Source of the DNA: KACC-23026 sp963829575
GTDB taxonomy: Bacteria > Bacillota > Bacilli > Bacillales > Sporolactobacillaceae
NCBI GenBank assembly: GCA_963829575.1
Contig: CAWHJF010000010.1
Location: forward strand, 5,165-69,164
Direction: 5' to 3'
DNA length: 64,000 nt
The position numbers and the translations under genes are program-made. The notes beneath the pieces were generated by a model. The model had not been told where the DNA came from, did not search any database, and worked only from the letters and a program-made list of their open reading frames with translations. This document shows, piece after piece, positions 8,784-16,297 of the stretch (position 1 is the first letter of the stretch; each line of letters opens with the position of its first letter).

Positions 8784-9974
8784 CTAATTCTTATCCTTTT
8801 TTGACGTCTCCGAGCCGAACGTTAGAAGCTCTTTTCCAAAACGAGTCTGGATCGACTCCATGACCTCATAAAGCGGTTCTTTTTTCGCTTCTTCTTGAAA
8901 TGTAAAGAGATCGAGTTGTTTGGACACTTGTTTTTTGGTTTCGAATTTTTGAACCCCAAGTCCTAAGAGCCGGACTGGTTTACCCGACCAATGCTCCTCG
9001 AATAAGCTCATGGCCACTCGCTCAATTTGATTGGCCTCATCCGTTGGTTGATCCAACGTCTTCATGCGGGTCACTTGTGTCCAGTTACTGTAACGAATCT
9101 GGACTTGAATCTGATATGCGGTATAATGCACCATTTTAAGTTTTTTAGACAAGGTTTCCGAAAACTTTTTAAAAACGGGGCGTGCCTCGCTAAGTTGTGT
9201 AAGATCCACTGGAAACGTGGTGGATTGACTCATGCTTTTGTAGACACTCTCTTGTTTGGGGTCAACTGGGCGTAAATCTTGACCGTTTGCTCGGAGATAA
9301 AGCTTTTCGCCATGTTGACCCAGAAGCCGTTTCACTCGGCCCTCCTCGGCCTTCGCAAGGTCCCCAATGGTATGAATGCCCACCCGTTCAAACTTTTCGG
9401 CTGTCTTTGGGCCCACTCCATGCATCGCGCCAATGTTAAGCGGCCAGAGCACAGACGGAACATCGCGTTTCCGAAGAATGGTGAGCCCCATCGGCTTCTT
9501 CATATTAGAGGCCATTTTGGCAAGAAATTTATTGGGTGCAATTCCCACACTGGATGGCAATTGAAGATCTTCTAGTAAGGTCTGTTGAATGGTTCGTGCC
9601 AATTCGATCGGATGATGAGTGCTCACTGTTTCCGTCACATCTAAATACCCTTCATCAATGGAGACTTTTTGTACGAGTGGCGTGAAGGACCTTAGAATCT
9701 CAAACATTTGTCTCGATGTCTCGCGATAAAGTGGGAAATCTGGCGTTTTGACAATTAAATCTGGACAGAGCCTGCGCGCTTCACGAACCCGCATGGTCGT
9801 TTTGACCCCTTTGGCACGCGCCTCATAACTACTAGTCACAATAATGCCACGGCGCTCTTCAACGCGTCCAGCAATCGCGAGTGGCTTTCCGCGCAAGTCA
9901 GGATGGTGGGCTTGCTCCACGGAAGCATAGAAACTATTCATATCGACATGAAAAATGATCCGGGCCTGTCCCAT
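8784..9974 (-). CDS. dinB: DNA polymerase IV (Y-family)
   Basis: Error-prone translesion polymerase of about 396 residues. Catalytic motifs are visible: DMNSFYASVEQ near residue 9 and SIDEGYLDVT near 105. The second usually reads SIDEAYLDVT, so it has an Ala-to-Gly change. The helix-hairpin-helix MHGVGPKTAEKF and a little-finger domain follow. The C-terminus carries a beta-clamp-like motif (QLDLFTF). I choose 9974 (MGQARII) because AGAGGGG lies just upstream; the in-frame ATG at 10025 would add an implausible hydrophobic leader. B. subtilis has polYB (yqjH) in the corresponding area. Confidence 0.92.
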   Translation of the reverse strand: MGQARIIFHVDMNSFYASVEQAHHPDLRGKPLAIAGRVEERRGIIVTSSYEARAKGVKTTMRVREARRLCPDLIVKTPDFPLYRETSRQMFEILRSFTPLVQKVSIDEGYLDVTETVSTHHPIELARTIQQTLLEDLQLPSSVGIAPNKFLAKMASNMKKPMGLTILRKRDVPSVLWPLNIGAMHGVGPKTAEKFERVGIHTIGDLAKAEEGRVKRLLGQHGEKLYLRANGQDLRPVDPKQESVYKSMSQSTTFPVDLTQLSEARPVFKKFSETLSKKLKMVHYTAYQIQVQIRYSNWTQVTRMKTLDQPTDEANQIERVAMSLFEEHWSGKPVRLLGLGVQKFETKKQVSKQLDLFTFQEEAKKEPLYEVMESIQTRFGKELLTFGSETSKKDKN

Positions 9975-10055
9975 TTTTGCTACCCCTCTTTTCAAGACGA
10001 GTATACCACAAAAAATGAAAAACATGAGGCGAACAGACTTGTGGGGGTAGTTCGT

Positions 10056-10101
10056 GGGGACAGACTGACAGTTGGAGGGGACAGACTGCGTCTGTCCCCT
10101 C
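10056..10101. repeat. GGGGACAGAC interspersed repeat with hairpin
   Basis: Two direct copies of GGGGACAGACTG followed by a perfect 12-base palindrome (GAGGGGACAGAC, three-base loop, complement) at 10075-10101. Short GGGGACAGAC elements of this kind are common in intergenic regions of Bacillales. It lies between the dinB start and the end of the GerP-like gene and may also act as a 3' hairpin for the latter, though no T run follows. Confidence 0.7.
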
Positions 10102-10106
10102 TGTCA

Positions 10107-10340
10107 TTAAATAAAACTTGTTTTCTGTGAGTTTGAATCAATGAGATCTTGATCGCCGGTCGTGTTAAATGGAAAGTTGATTTGGTTTAGATCACCGTTG
10201 TCCTCGCCAAATCCTTGATTTCGTTTGTTTGAGAGGAAAAGGTCCGTTTGTTGGTTGGCGCCCATTGTGAAATTCGACATATGGTCAAGCGAATTTACTT
10301 TGACGCCCAACACATTAATGACCATTGGTGCAAAATTCAT
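10107..10340 (-). CDS. GerPA/GerPF-family spore germination protein
   Basis: A 77-residue protein of the GerPA/GerPF family, whose members help germinants pass the spore coat. The N-terminal strand pattern VINVLGVKVNSLDHMSNFTMG is typical, and the centre (KRNQGFGEDNGD) is shared with the neighbouring paralogue, which has KKNQGFGQNFGD. GGGAGG lies nine bases before the ATG. It is probably co-transcribed with the upstream paralogue, which ends 18 bases away. Expression in the mother cell late in sporulation is expected for the family but was not shown from the promoter. Confidence 0.78.
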   Translation of the reverse strand: MNFAPMVINVLGVKVNSLDHMSNFTMGANQQTDLFLSNKRNQGFGEDNGDLNQINFPFNTTGDQDLIDSNSQKTSFI

Positions 10341-10358
10341 ATTAGAGAACCTCCCTTA

Positions 10359-10613
10359 CTAATACAGAGTTGGTGGGTTTGCCGTCCGATAGCTCTCAGT
10401 ATGGGCGTTGGAATCAAACGTATCCCGATCGTCCACTCCGCTTCGCGTGTCAAAATGCGAGTCATCACCAAAATTTTGTCCGAAGCCTTGATTCTTCTTG
10501 GAAGAATTCTGCCAATCCATTAAAAAATTTTCTCCAACATTCACCGCAGATGCGTTTTCGAACGAATTAATTTTAAAAATGAAAATATTTATGCTAATAG
10601 AAGGTGTGGCCAT
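10359..10613 (-). CDS. GerPA/GerPF-family spore germination protein, second copy
   Basis: An 84-residue paralogue of the preceding protein, with SISINIFIFKINSFENASAVNVGENF at the N-terminus and the shared NQGFGQNFGDDS core. A strong AAGGAGGGGG site lies three bases before the ATG. Only 65 bases separate it from the divergent Hsp20 gene, so the two probably share a late-sporulation control region; CATATATT on the minus strand at 10637-10644 resembles a sigma-E/K minus-10 element, but I could not identify the minus-35. Confidence 0.78.
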   Translation of the reverse strand: MATPSISINIFIFKINSFENASAVNVGENFLMDWQNSSKKNQGFGQNFGDDSHFDTRSGVDDRDTFDSNAHTESYRTANPPTLY

Positions 10614-10678
10614 CTTCCCCCTCCTTTTCCTTTTAATATATGAGAAACCGTATCCGTTATGTCTAAAGGAGTGTCCTT

Positions 10679-11224
10679 ATGGATGTCGATAAATTAAAAA
10701 AATGGTTAGATGTCGCGCAACAATTTCAAGGAGATCATTTCTGGTCCGATATTTTTGAAAGTTCAAATCCGATGCAAGGCGCCAATCCTAATACAGAACA
10801 ACCCAATCCAAAGATAAATCCAGTGCCGAAAGAACGGAATACCACGGAGCATGTCTATCACTCAACCTACTCAGAAGACCAAACACCAAAGAATGAACCG
10901 CCCAATCCGCCTCAACCGGCCGTTGACATTTTTGAAACCGACACGGAGTGGATTTTATGGATCGATTTGCCTGGCATCCATAAGTCCGATATCCAATTAA
11001 ATCTCGTCGGTCGACGGTTAATCATTAAAGGCGTTGCCCATACACCCTTTCCGGATGACACCTTGATTCACTCGGAACGATTAAACGGTACTTTCGAACG
11101 TTCAATTAATATGCCGGACAATTTAACGCTCAATATACAGCCGAACGCTAAGTATAAAGATGGTGTTTTGGAAGTACGCCTTTCTCGAGATAAACCCAAA
11201 AAGCATCAAATTGCAATCGATTAA
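10679..11224 (+). CDS. Hsp20/alpha-crystallin protein, CotP/CotM-like
   Basis: A 181-residue small heat shock protein. The alpha-crystallin domain occupies about residues 80-175 (VDIFETDTEWILWIDLPG, GRRLIIKGVA, ERLNGTFERSINMP, YKDGVLEVRL). The first 75 residues are Asn/Pro-rich and low in complexity. In spore formers such Hsp20 proteins (CotM, CotP) are coat components, and the flanking GerP-like genes support a spore role here. The C-terminal I-x-I motif is only partly visible (QIAID). AAAGGAG lies seven bases before the ATG. Confidence 0.82.
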   Translation: MDVDKLKKWLDVAQQFQGDHFWSDIFESSNPMQGANPNTEQPNPKINPVPKERNTTEHVYHSTYSEDQTPKNEPPNPPQPAVDIFETDTEWILWIDLPGIHKSDIQLNLVGRRLIIKGVAHTPFPDDTLIHSERLNGTFERSINMPDNLTLNIQPNAKYKDGVLEVRLSRDKPKKHQIAID

Positions 11225-11304
11225 TCGGGAGAATCAACCTGAATACTTTTTTTATAACAAGGCGATCCCAAAGATCGGAATCTTCTATTCTACCAAGTGG
11301 ATGC

Positions 11305-11394
11305 CTATGAATCGTAACGTCCGATTGTTACCCAGCTTAATTCTTCAACCTCATTGATTTTTATTTGGGCAATGTTAATTTCTTTTACTCTCAT
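11305..11394 (-). CDS. Very short GerPB/GerPD-like peptide
   Basis: A 29-codon frame with an excellent ribosome site (GGAGGTGAAGAC then ATG). The peptide MRVKEINIAQIKINEVEE... follows the pattern of the first 30 residues of GerPB/GerPD proteins (an N-terminal beta strand, then I-x-I/V-N-x-V, then S...IG). It stops after GRYDS, whereas family members have 55 residues or more, so it is either a truncated remnant or a mini-protein. It sits between the Hsp20 and GerPC-like genes on the opposite strand, which supports the link to a GerP-type cluster. Confidence 0.4.
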   Translation of the reverse strand: MRVKEINIAQIKINEVEELSWVTIGRYDS

Positions 11395-11505
11395 GTCTTC
11401 ACCTCCATGGTTCAATCCTATGCAGAAAAAGCGAGGATCTTCTCTTTAACATGAATGTTGGCAGAGTCATTGCATACCTTGTACTAAAGATCTGAGGTGA
11501 CCAAC

Positions 11506-12213
11506 TTGTTTGAACATCTATTCGACCGTTATTTAAAACAAAGCGGACGCTATAAACATATGAAGAGGCGCATGAACCATCTAGAAAAAGAACTCGAACG
11601 CCTCCATCACCTTCAAAAACCAGTTCCTTCTAAGGGATTGTCAGGATCCGTCAATCCCTCCATGTTTTCGTTTCCGTCAACCCTCACCATTAATTTAAAT
11701 AAACGGGAGGAGCATCCTCCCATCAATCAATTTCAAAATCACGAATCCAAAAAAACAGTCAAACGACCCACCTTTAAAAAAACCAATGCTGAAGCAAATT
11801 CCACTTCTCCCCCTTCTCAGGCGTCAGACACTAAACCGGTTGAGGGGCCAACTCAGACGACCTACATTGAGTTTTTGAACGTTGAAAAACTCGTCATTGA
11901 TCGTTATGAACAAAGCAATAACTTTGGCGCCCTCGGTATAAAGTCACTTGAAGGCCGCTTAAACATTGGGGCTAATTACGCCGACCCGAGTCAGTTACCA
12001 GAAGAGGCGCAAGAAAAATTAAAAGAAAAAATGAAAGCAGCAGAAGAATTGAAAGCCTATAAGAAGTCAAAAATGGGATCCGAGACACCCAAAAAACCAC
12101 CTGTTTCTCAGTATCCATTTGACCAGTTTAAACAAATCGAAACCATGGAAACTTTTTTTGATTGGGATGACTTTTTTTCTAATCAACCAAAAGATGCGGA
12201 TAACAATCAATAG
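11506..12213 (+). CDS. GerPC-like spore germination protein
   Basis: A protein of about 235 residues resembling GerPC, needed in B. subtilis for permeability of the coat to germinants. An N-terminal coiled coil (MKRRMNHLEKELERLHHL) is followed by a low-complexity linker and a core IEFLNVEKLVIDRYEQ ... SLEGRLNIG typical of GerPC. I choose the TTG at 11506, seven bases after GAGGTGA; the GTG at 11497 would overlap that ribosome site. It ends 12 bases before a bidirectional terminator. Together with two GerPA/F-like genes and Hsp20 it forms a small spore cluster separate from any complete gerPA-F operon in the window. Confidence 0.75.
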   Translation: MFEHLFDRYLKQSGRYKHMKRRMNHLEKELERLHHLQKPVPSKGLSGSVNPSMFSFPSTLTINLNKREEHPPINQFQNHESKKTVKRPTFKKTNAEANSTSPPSQASDTKPVEGPTQTTYIEFLNVEKLVIDRYEQSNNFGALGIKSLEGRLNIGANYADPSQLPEEAQEKLKEKMKAAEELKAYKKSKMGSETPKKPPVSQYPFDQFKQIETMETFFDWDDFFSNQPKDADNNQ

Positions 12214-12256
12214 AAAAAGCCGATCGCTCACCTATATAGAGCAATCGGCCTTTTTC
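12212..12256. terminator. Bidirectional terminator between convergent genes
   Basis: Stem GCCGATCGCTC with a near-perfect complement (GAGCAATCGGC) flanked by five A and five T, so it can serve both the GerPC-like gene on the plus strand and the peptidase gene on the minus strand. Confidence 0.85.
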
Positions 12257-12271
12257 GTTCGTTATGTTTGA

Positions 12272-13384
12272 TCAGACAACCTCTTGAATTATTGCAAGCA
12301 CCAGTTCGGAAGTCTTAATCAACTCCACAACGGGCATTTTTTCATCCTTTGTGTGAATGTCTTCATACCCAACCGCTAAATTCACCGTCGGAATGCCAAA
12401 CCCATTAATAATATTGGCATCGCTTCCCCCGCCACTTTGAAGCACTCGCGACGACCGGCCAATTTTTGAGATCGCGTTTTGGGCGATTTGGACAACGTGG
12501 TCCGATTCACTAAATTTAAAATTCGGATACATAATGGTCACGTTAACCTCAGCGCGCCCGCCTAACGCCTGCGTGGTCTCTTCAAAGGCAACTTTCATTT
12601 TATTGATTTGTTTTTCTAACTTCTCTTGTACAAGGGACCGCGCCTCCGCTAAGATATGCACCTCATCACATACGATGTTGGTTTTTTGACCGCCCTCAAA
12701 TCGCCCTATATTAGCGGTTGTTTCTTTATCAATGCGACCTAGAGGCATTTTCGAAATGGATTTAGCAGCAAGTGTAATGGCCGACACGCCTTTTTCTGGT
12801 GCCACGCCTGCATGAGCGGTTTTGCCATAGATCGTCACATCCAATCTGGCTTGAGAAGGCGCTGCGGTAATGATGTCGCCAACTGGGCCGTCACTATCTA
12901 AAGCATAGCCGTATTTTGCTCTAATTAAGCTTGGATCAAGCGCTTTTGCCCCAACAAGACCAGATTCTTCCCCAACCGTGATGACAAATTGCACGGTGCC
13001 ATGTTTTAAATTCTGTTCTTTAATCACGCGTAACGCTTCAAACATAGCCGCAAGACCCGCTTTATCGTCGGCTCCTAAGATCGTATTGCCATCAGTTACG
13101 ATTTTCCCGTCTTGGATAGAGGGATGGACACCTTTTCCTGGGACAACCGTGTCCATATGGGATGTGAAATAAATGGGATCCGCTTCGGTATTCCCTTCTA
13201 GTGTACAGATAAGATTATTCGCACCGTGTCCAGTCTTCTCTTTGGCCTCATCTTCCTCAACAGTCAAACCAAGCGCTTCGAATTTTTTCTTAAGAATTTT
13301 GGCGATGTCTTCTTCCTGGCCTGTTTCAGAATCCACCTGAACGAGCTCCATAAATTCACTCACTAATCGGTCTTCATTTACCAT
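12272..13384 (-). CDS. yqjE: M20 family peptidase T-like protein (YqjE)
   Basis: A 370-residue zinc aminopeptidase/tripeptidase-like enzyme, closest to B. subtilis YqjE. Metal-site motifs are visible: TSHMDTVVPG near 76, LGADDKAGLAAM near 107, GEESGLVGAK near 140. A dimerisation domain lies in the middle (TIYGKTAHAG...). It should hydrolyse short peptides in the cytosol. The small gene for Prli42 lies upstream and divergent. An isolated transcript is likely, ending at the bidirectional hairpin downstream. Confidence 0.9.
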   Translation of the reverse strand: MVNEDRLVSEFMELVQVDSETGQEEDIAKILKKKFEALGLTVEEDEAKEKTGHGANNLICTLEGNTEADPIYFTSHMDTVVPGKGVHPSIQDGKIVTDGNTILGADDKAGLAAMFEALRVIKEQNLKHGTVQFVITVGEESGLVGAKALDPSLIRAKYGYALDSDGPVGDIITAAPSQARLDVTIYGKTAHAGVAPEKGVSAITLAAKSISKMPLGRIDKETTANIGRFEGGQKTNIVCDEVHILAEARSLVQEKLEKQINKMKVAFEETTQALGGRAEVNVTIMYPNFKFSESDHVVQIAQNAISKIGRSSRVLQSGGGSDANIINGFGIPTVNLAVGYEDIHTKDEKMPVVELIKTSELVLAIIQEVV

Positions 13385-13494
13385 AAATGTCGAACCCCCA
13401 TTTTTATTGAATTACATACACTCTACTTTTTTTAAAACCTAACATAAAAAAGACTTTTATAACCGAACAATTTTTAACAACACTGTGATAAGGC

Positions 13495-13523
13495 TTGTCA
13501 CCTTTGTGGTATCCACTTAAAAT
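13495..13523 (+). promoter_or_regulatory. Sigma-A-type promoter for prli42
   Basis: TTGTCA, a 17-base spacer, then TAAAAT, about 40 bases before the start of the Prli42 gene. Four of six bases match the minus-35 consensus beyond doubt and five of six the minus-10. Confidence 0.6.
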
Positions 13524-13562
13524 AAAAGTATCGAGGAATCCGTCTCGGAAGGGGTGGTTCAA

Positions 13563-13661
13563 ATGAGACGAAAAACCATGCAAATTGTTGTGATCCTCAT
13601 GCTTGCCTCTTTACTTGTCACAAGTTTGCTCTCCGCACTTTCTCTTTTTATTAAATCCTAA
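13563..13661 (+). CDS. prli42: Stressosome-associated micro-protein Prli42
   Basis: A 32-residue single-pass membrane peptide (MRRKTMQIVVILMLASLL...). It has a basic N-terminus followed by a 24-residue hydrophobic helix, matching the known Prli42 family, which in Listeria anchors the stressosome protein RsbR to the membrane. GGGGTGG lies about nine bases before the ATG, and a sigma-A-like promoter precedes it. Identification rests on length, composition and the IVVILML...SLL pattern. The rsb genes are not in this window. Confidence 0.75.
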   Translation: MRRKTMQIVVILMLASLLVTSLLSALSLFIKS

Positions 13662-13671
13662 TTGTTGTCTA

Positions 13672-13835
13672 GTTCCAATTCAGCACGCTCGCTTTCCGCG
13701 GGCGATCCGGGAGCCTGCGGGGGGGGTCTCCTTTGGACCGCTAATTCCTCAGGAGACGCTTTATAACGAATAACCAGGAAACGGACCTGAAGATTCCTCC
13801 TTACCTCAATGGAACTCCTGGTCCGTTCGTTGTTA
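13672..13835. repeat. GC-rich Bacillales interspersed repeat
   Basis: The part from 13676 to 13768 (AGCACGCTCGCTTTCCGCGG, then GGGAGCCTGCGG, GGTCTCC, CTCAGGAGACGC) matches in style the GC-rich hairpin repeats seen in many Bacillaceae intergenic regions. It is followed at 13780-13826 by a second inverted repeat (ACCAGGA ... TCCTGGT). The element fills the space between the convergent prli42 and M42 peptidase genes and may act as their terminator. Confidence 0.65.
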
Positions 13836-14891
13836 TTAGTCCGTAATGAGCTCTGACTGGAGATAATAAAACAACAGATCCCCTGTATTTTGTAAGGACT
13901 CCACGTGCGTCCGTTCGTAAGCGTGAGAAGCGTCGATTCCGGCCCCAATTAATCCATGGACCACATCATAACCCGCGTGAATGGCCATCGAAGCATCTGA
14001 GGAATAGTAAGGATAAATATCCACTTTGTAAACGAGCTGATGTTCCTTCGCTAAATTGACCAAATGTTTTCTTAATCCAAGATGGTAAGGACCACTCGAA
14101 TCCTTTGCACAGATCGACACACAATATTCATCAGTGGCTTGGCCATCACCAATGGCGCCCATATCCACCGCCAAATATTCCACGACATGCTCAGGGATGC
14201 TGGAATTTCCACCATAGCCAATTTCTTCATTATTTGAAATCAAAAAGTGCGTGGTGTATGGCAAGGTGATGTTCTTTTCTTTTAGAATATCTACCATATG
14301 TAGAAGCATCGCGACACTCGCTTTATCATCGAGATGGCGCGACTTCACAAACCCACTGTCGGTCGTTTGAAATCTGGGATCAAACGAGACGAAATCACCG
14401 ACTTCAATACCAAGAGCTTCTACTTCGTCTTTTGAAGTGACCTTCGCATCTAAACGAATTTCAATATTCTCTGGACTTCGTTCAAGTTTACCCGACTCTT
14501 TATAGACATGAACGGCCGTTTGATGCATGAGAATCGTCCCGGTAAACCGCTTGCCATCGGAGGTCTCAATTTCACAATATTCCCCTTCAGCGTGATTCCA
14601 AGGAAACCCACCGATATTGGTAATTGCAAGGCGACCACTTGCTTTAATTTCTTTCACCATTCCACCTAGCGTATCGACATGTGCCGTTAATAGACGTTGC
14701 TTGGAGTCATCGAGGCCTTTTAAAGTGGCAATCAACATGCCCTTTGGTGTTTTCTGAGTAGGAATGCCTCTTTCTTTGAAAAAAGCCTCCGTATAATCTA
14801 TGGCCCGCGATGCGTTGCCAGACGGGCTTGGAATATTGACCAAATCCTTAATCAAGTTTACGATTTTTTCCGTTTGAACAATTTGAGACAT
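13836..14891 (-). CDS. M42 family metallopeptidase
   Basis: A co-catalytic zinc aminopeptidase of the glutamyl aminopeptidase/FrvX type, about 351 residues. Metal-ligand motifs are visible: TAHVDTLGG near 68, LDDKASVAML near 180, NNEEIGYGG near 215, and a late histidine in YERTHVESL. I start at 14891 (MSQIVQTEK) after an AAAGGGGG site. An upstream in-frame start at 15008 would run into the transpeptidase gene and adds no family sequence. These enzymes form large tetrahedral complexes that degrade peptides in the cytosol. Confidence 0.88.
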   Translation of the reverse strand: MSQIVQTEKIVNLIKDLVNIPSPSGNASRAIDYTEAFFKERGIPTQKTPKGMLIATLKGLDDSKQRLLTAHVDTLGGMVKEIKASGRLAITNIGGFPWNHAEGEYCEIETSDGKRFTGTILMHQTAVHVYKESGKLERSPENIEIRLDAKVTSKDEVEALGIEVGDFVSFDPRFQTTDSGFVKSRHLDDKASVAMLLHMVDILKEKNITLPYTTHFLISNNEEIGYGGNSSIPEHVVEYLAVDMGAIGDGQATDEYCVSICAKDSSGPYHLGLRKHLVNLAKEHQLVYKVDIYPYYSSDASMAIHAGYDVVHGLIGAGIDASHAYERTHVESLQNTGDLLFYYLQSELITD

Positions 14892-14988
14892 ACCATTTCC
14901 CCCTTTTTTTATTTCCTTGTCACCTAATATAAGTATGCGGACCTTGTCCCACTCATTTCTAGGACCTTCATTCTTATGTATGACCCAT

Positions 14989-15498
14989 TCAAAGCACCCC
15001 ATAGTCACGGGCGAGTGCTTCGAAACTCTTAGAAGAGCGGATCACTAAAACTTTTGTCCCAATGGACACCAACTCATATAACCGGTTGACGGTCTCGTTT
15101 TTCATGCGGACACATCCATTGGTCACATACTTCCCAATCGCTTCAGGTCGATTGGTCCCATGGATCCCATAAATACGACCATCTGTCCCTCGCGCATCAA
15201 ATCCCAACCAACGGGTGCCCAATGGATTTTTAGGATCCCCCCCAGGAATCTCTTTCTTCCTGTAATAGGGGTTTTTCGCTTTTACAATTAAGGTAAACAA
15301 GCCCTCAGGTGTTAAATCCTTAGAAGCGCCCGTTGCAACAGGCGCTTCCAACAGTTTGTTTCCGTCTTTATAAAACGCCAGTTGATTGGTTTGTTTATTG
15401 ACAATAATAAGAGGATCGCCTGAGGACAACTGCCCGAGCGGCCAGATCGATGAAAGGTTTAAAATAAGCGTCAAGCTTGCGAGCATGAGTTTCAACAT
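14989..15498 (-). CDS. L,D-transpeptidase (YkuD family)
   Basis: A protein of about 169 residues with a signal peptide or anchor (residues 1-20) and a YkuD catalytic domain. The catalytic motif reads IHGTN ... TNGCVRM near residues 115-138, with the nucleophile Cys in GCVRM. It would form 3-3 cross-links in, or modify, peptidoglycan outside the membrane. There is no LysM domain, unlike B. subtilis YkuD. I start at 15498, nine bases after AAGGAG; the in-frame ATG at 15615 lies within the preceding terminator and adds an unlikely extension. Confidence 0.88.
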   Translation of the reverse strand: MLKLMLASLTLILNLSSIWPLGQLSSGDPLIIVNKQTNQLAFYKDGNKLLEAPVATGASKDLTPEGLFTLIVKAKNPYYRKKEIPGGDPKNPLGTRWLGFDARGTDGRIYGIHGTNRPEAIGKYVTNGCVRMKNETVNRLYELVSIGTKVLVIRSSKSFEALARDYGVL

Positions 15499-15598
15499 GG
15501 AACCGATCTCCTTTTTCTTGTTAGTTTGACAAGAGAAGGATTCGGTTATACACGGGGCATCCCTAAGACGTTGCGCTCTCCCATATAAAATCCTAATT

Positions 15599-15636
15599 AA
15601 AAAGCAAGAAACCACCTATTGGCGGTTTCTTTTTGT
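15599..15636 (-). terminator. Terminator of the bacilliredoxin gene
   Basis: Stem AAGAAACCGCC with a wobble-containing complement, a four-base loop, and GCTTTTT on the minus strand directly after the brxB stop codon. Confidence 0.8.
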
Positions 15637-15638
15637 TC

Positions 15639-16076
15639 TTACTGAGTAGCACAGTTCTCGTCTAACAATTTCTCGAGTCGACTTGCCACTTCATGTGGTT
15701 GGAAGCCTTCAATATCATGACGCTCAAGCATTGTGACGATCTTTCCATCCTTAAGTAAGGCAAAAGAAGGAGAGGATGGCGGATAGTTTGTAAAATATTC
15801 TCTTGCACGCTCTGTCGCGTCTTTATCTTGCCCGGCAAACACGGTCACTAGTTGATCAGGCTTATTAAAACAATTGGCTGCATAAGCCGCAGCAGGACGG
15901 GCGATGCCTCCTGCACAACCGCATACCGAATTGACCATAACAAGCGCCGTACCTTTTTTATTCAATGCCTCATCCACTTCTTCAGGGGAACGAAGCTCAT
16001 GATAACCTGCTTGTGAAATCTCACGACGAGCGGTATTGACCACATCATTCATGAAAACGTTGTAATCCATACTCAT
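15639..16076 (-). CDS. brxB: Bacilliredoxin (BrxA/BrxB family)
   Basis: A 145-residue thioredoxin-like protein of the YphP/YqiW family. The unusual CXC active site is visible in VNSVCGCAGGIARP near residues 53-58. Bacilliredoxins remove bacillithiol from mixed disulfides on proteins in the cytosol. In B. subtilis brxB (yqiW) lies just downstream of the bkd operon, as here, which is why I choose BrxB over BrxA. Between bkdB and brxB there is a copy of the 51-base repeat. Confidence 0.9.
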   Translation of the reverse strand: MSMDYNVFMNDVVNTARREISQAGYHELRSPEEVDEALNKKGTALVMVNSVCGCAGGIARPAAAYAANCFNKPDQLVTVFAGQDKDATERAREYFTNYPPSSPSFALLKDGKIVTMLERHDIEGFQPHEVASRLEKLLDENCATQ

Positions 16077-16179
16077 AGCGTGTCATCTCCTTTATTTATG
16101 GATGTCTCTATTATAACTCGAATCCTTTAGACTACAAAATTATTGACCTTAAGGATTAAAAAGTTTGTCTTCAGGCAAT

Positions 16180-16290
16180 CTTTCCGGAGATAGCGTTCCC
16201 GTACCGTTTCTCTTCCGCCGTTTCGGGCACGATGCGCTCGTTTCAGTTCCCGTACGCGGATCATGTTCCTAGTAAGAGAACAATCCCTCA
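16180..16290 (+). repeat. 51-base tandem repeat element, locus A
   Basis: GTTCCCGTA ends at 16203 and again at 16254, exactly 51 bases later. CGGGCAC ends at 16230 and a decayed AGAGAAC at 16281, again 51 apart. The unit layout (about 16 pyrimidine-rich bases, then TTTCGGG[A/C]AC, about ten bases, TTCAGTTCCCGTA) is the same as at loci B and C. It occupies the gap between brxB and bkdB. Confidence 0.8.
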
Positions 16291-16297
16291 AAACATA

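Noticed and set aside
13658..13948. 96-codon frame on the minus strand across the GC-rich repeat
   Set aside because: It is antisense to the repeat and overlaps the M42 peptidase end in another frame; low-complexity translation, no ribosome site.
16195..16290. CRISPR array at the 51-base repeats
   Set aside because: The repeated motifs are 9-11 bases with decayed copies and no cas genes nearby; the intervening parts are partly conserved, unlike spacers.
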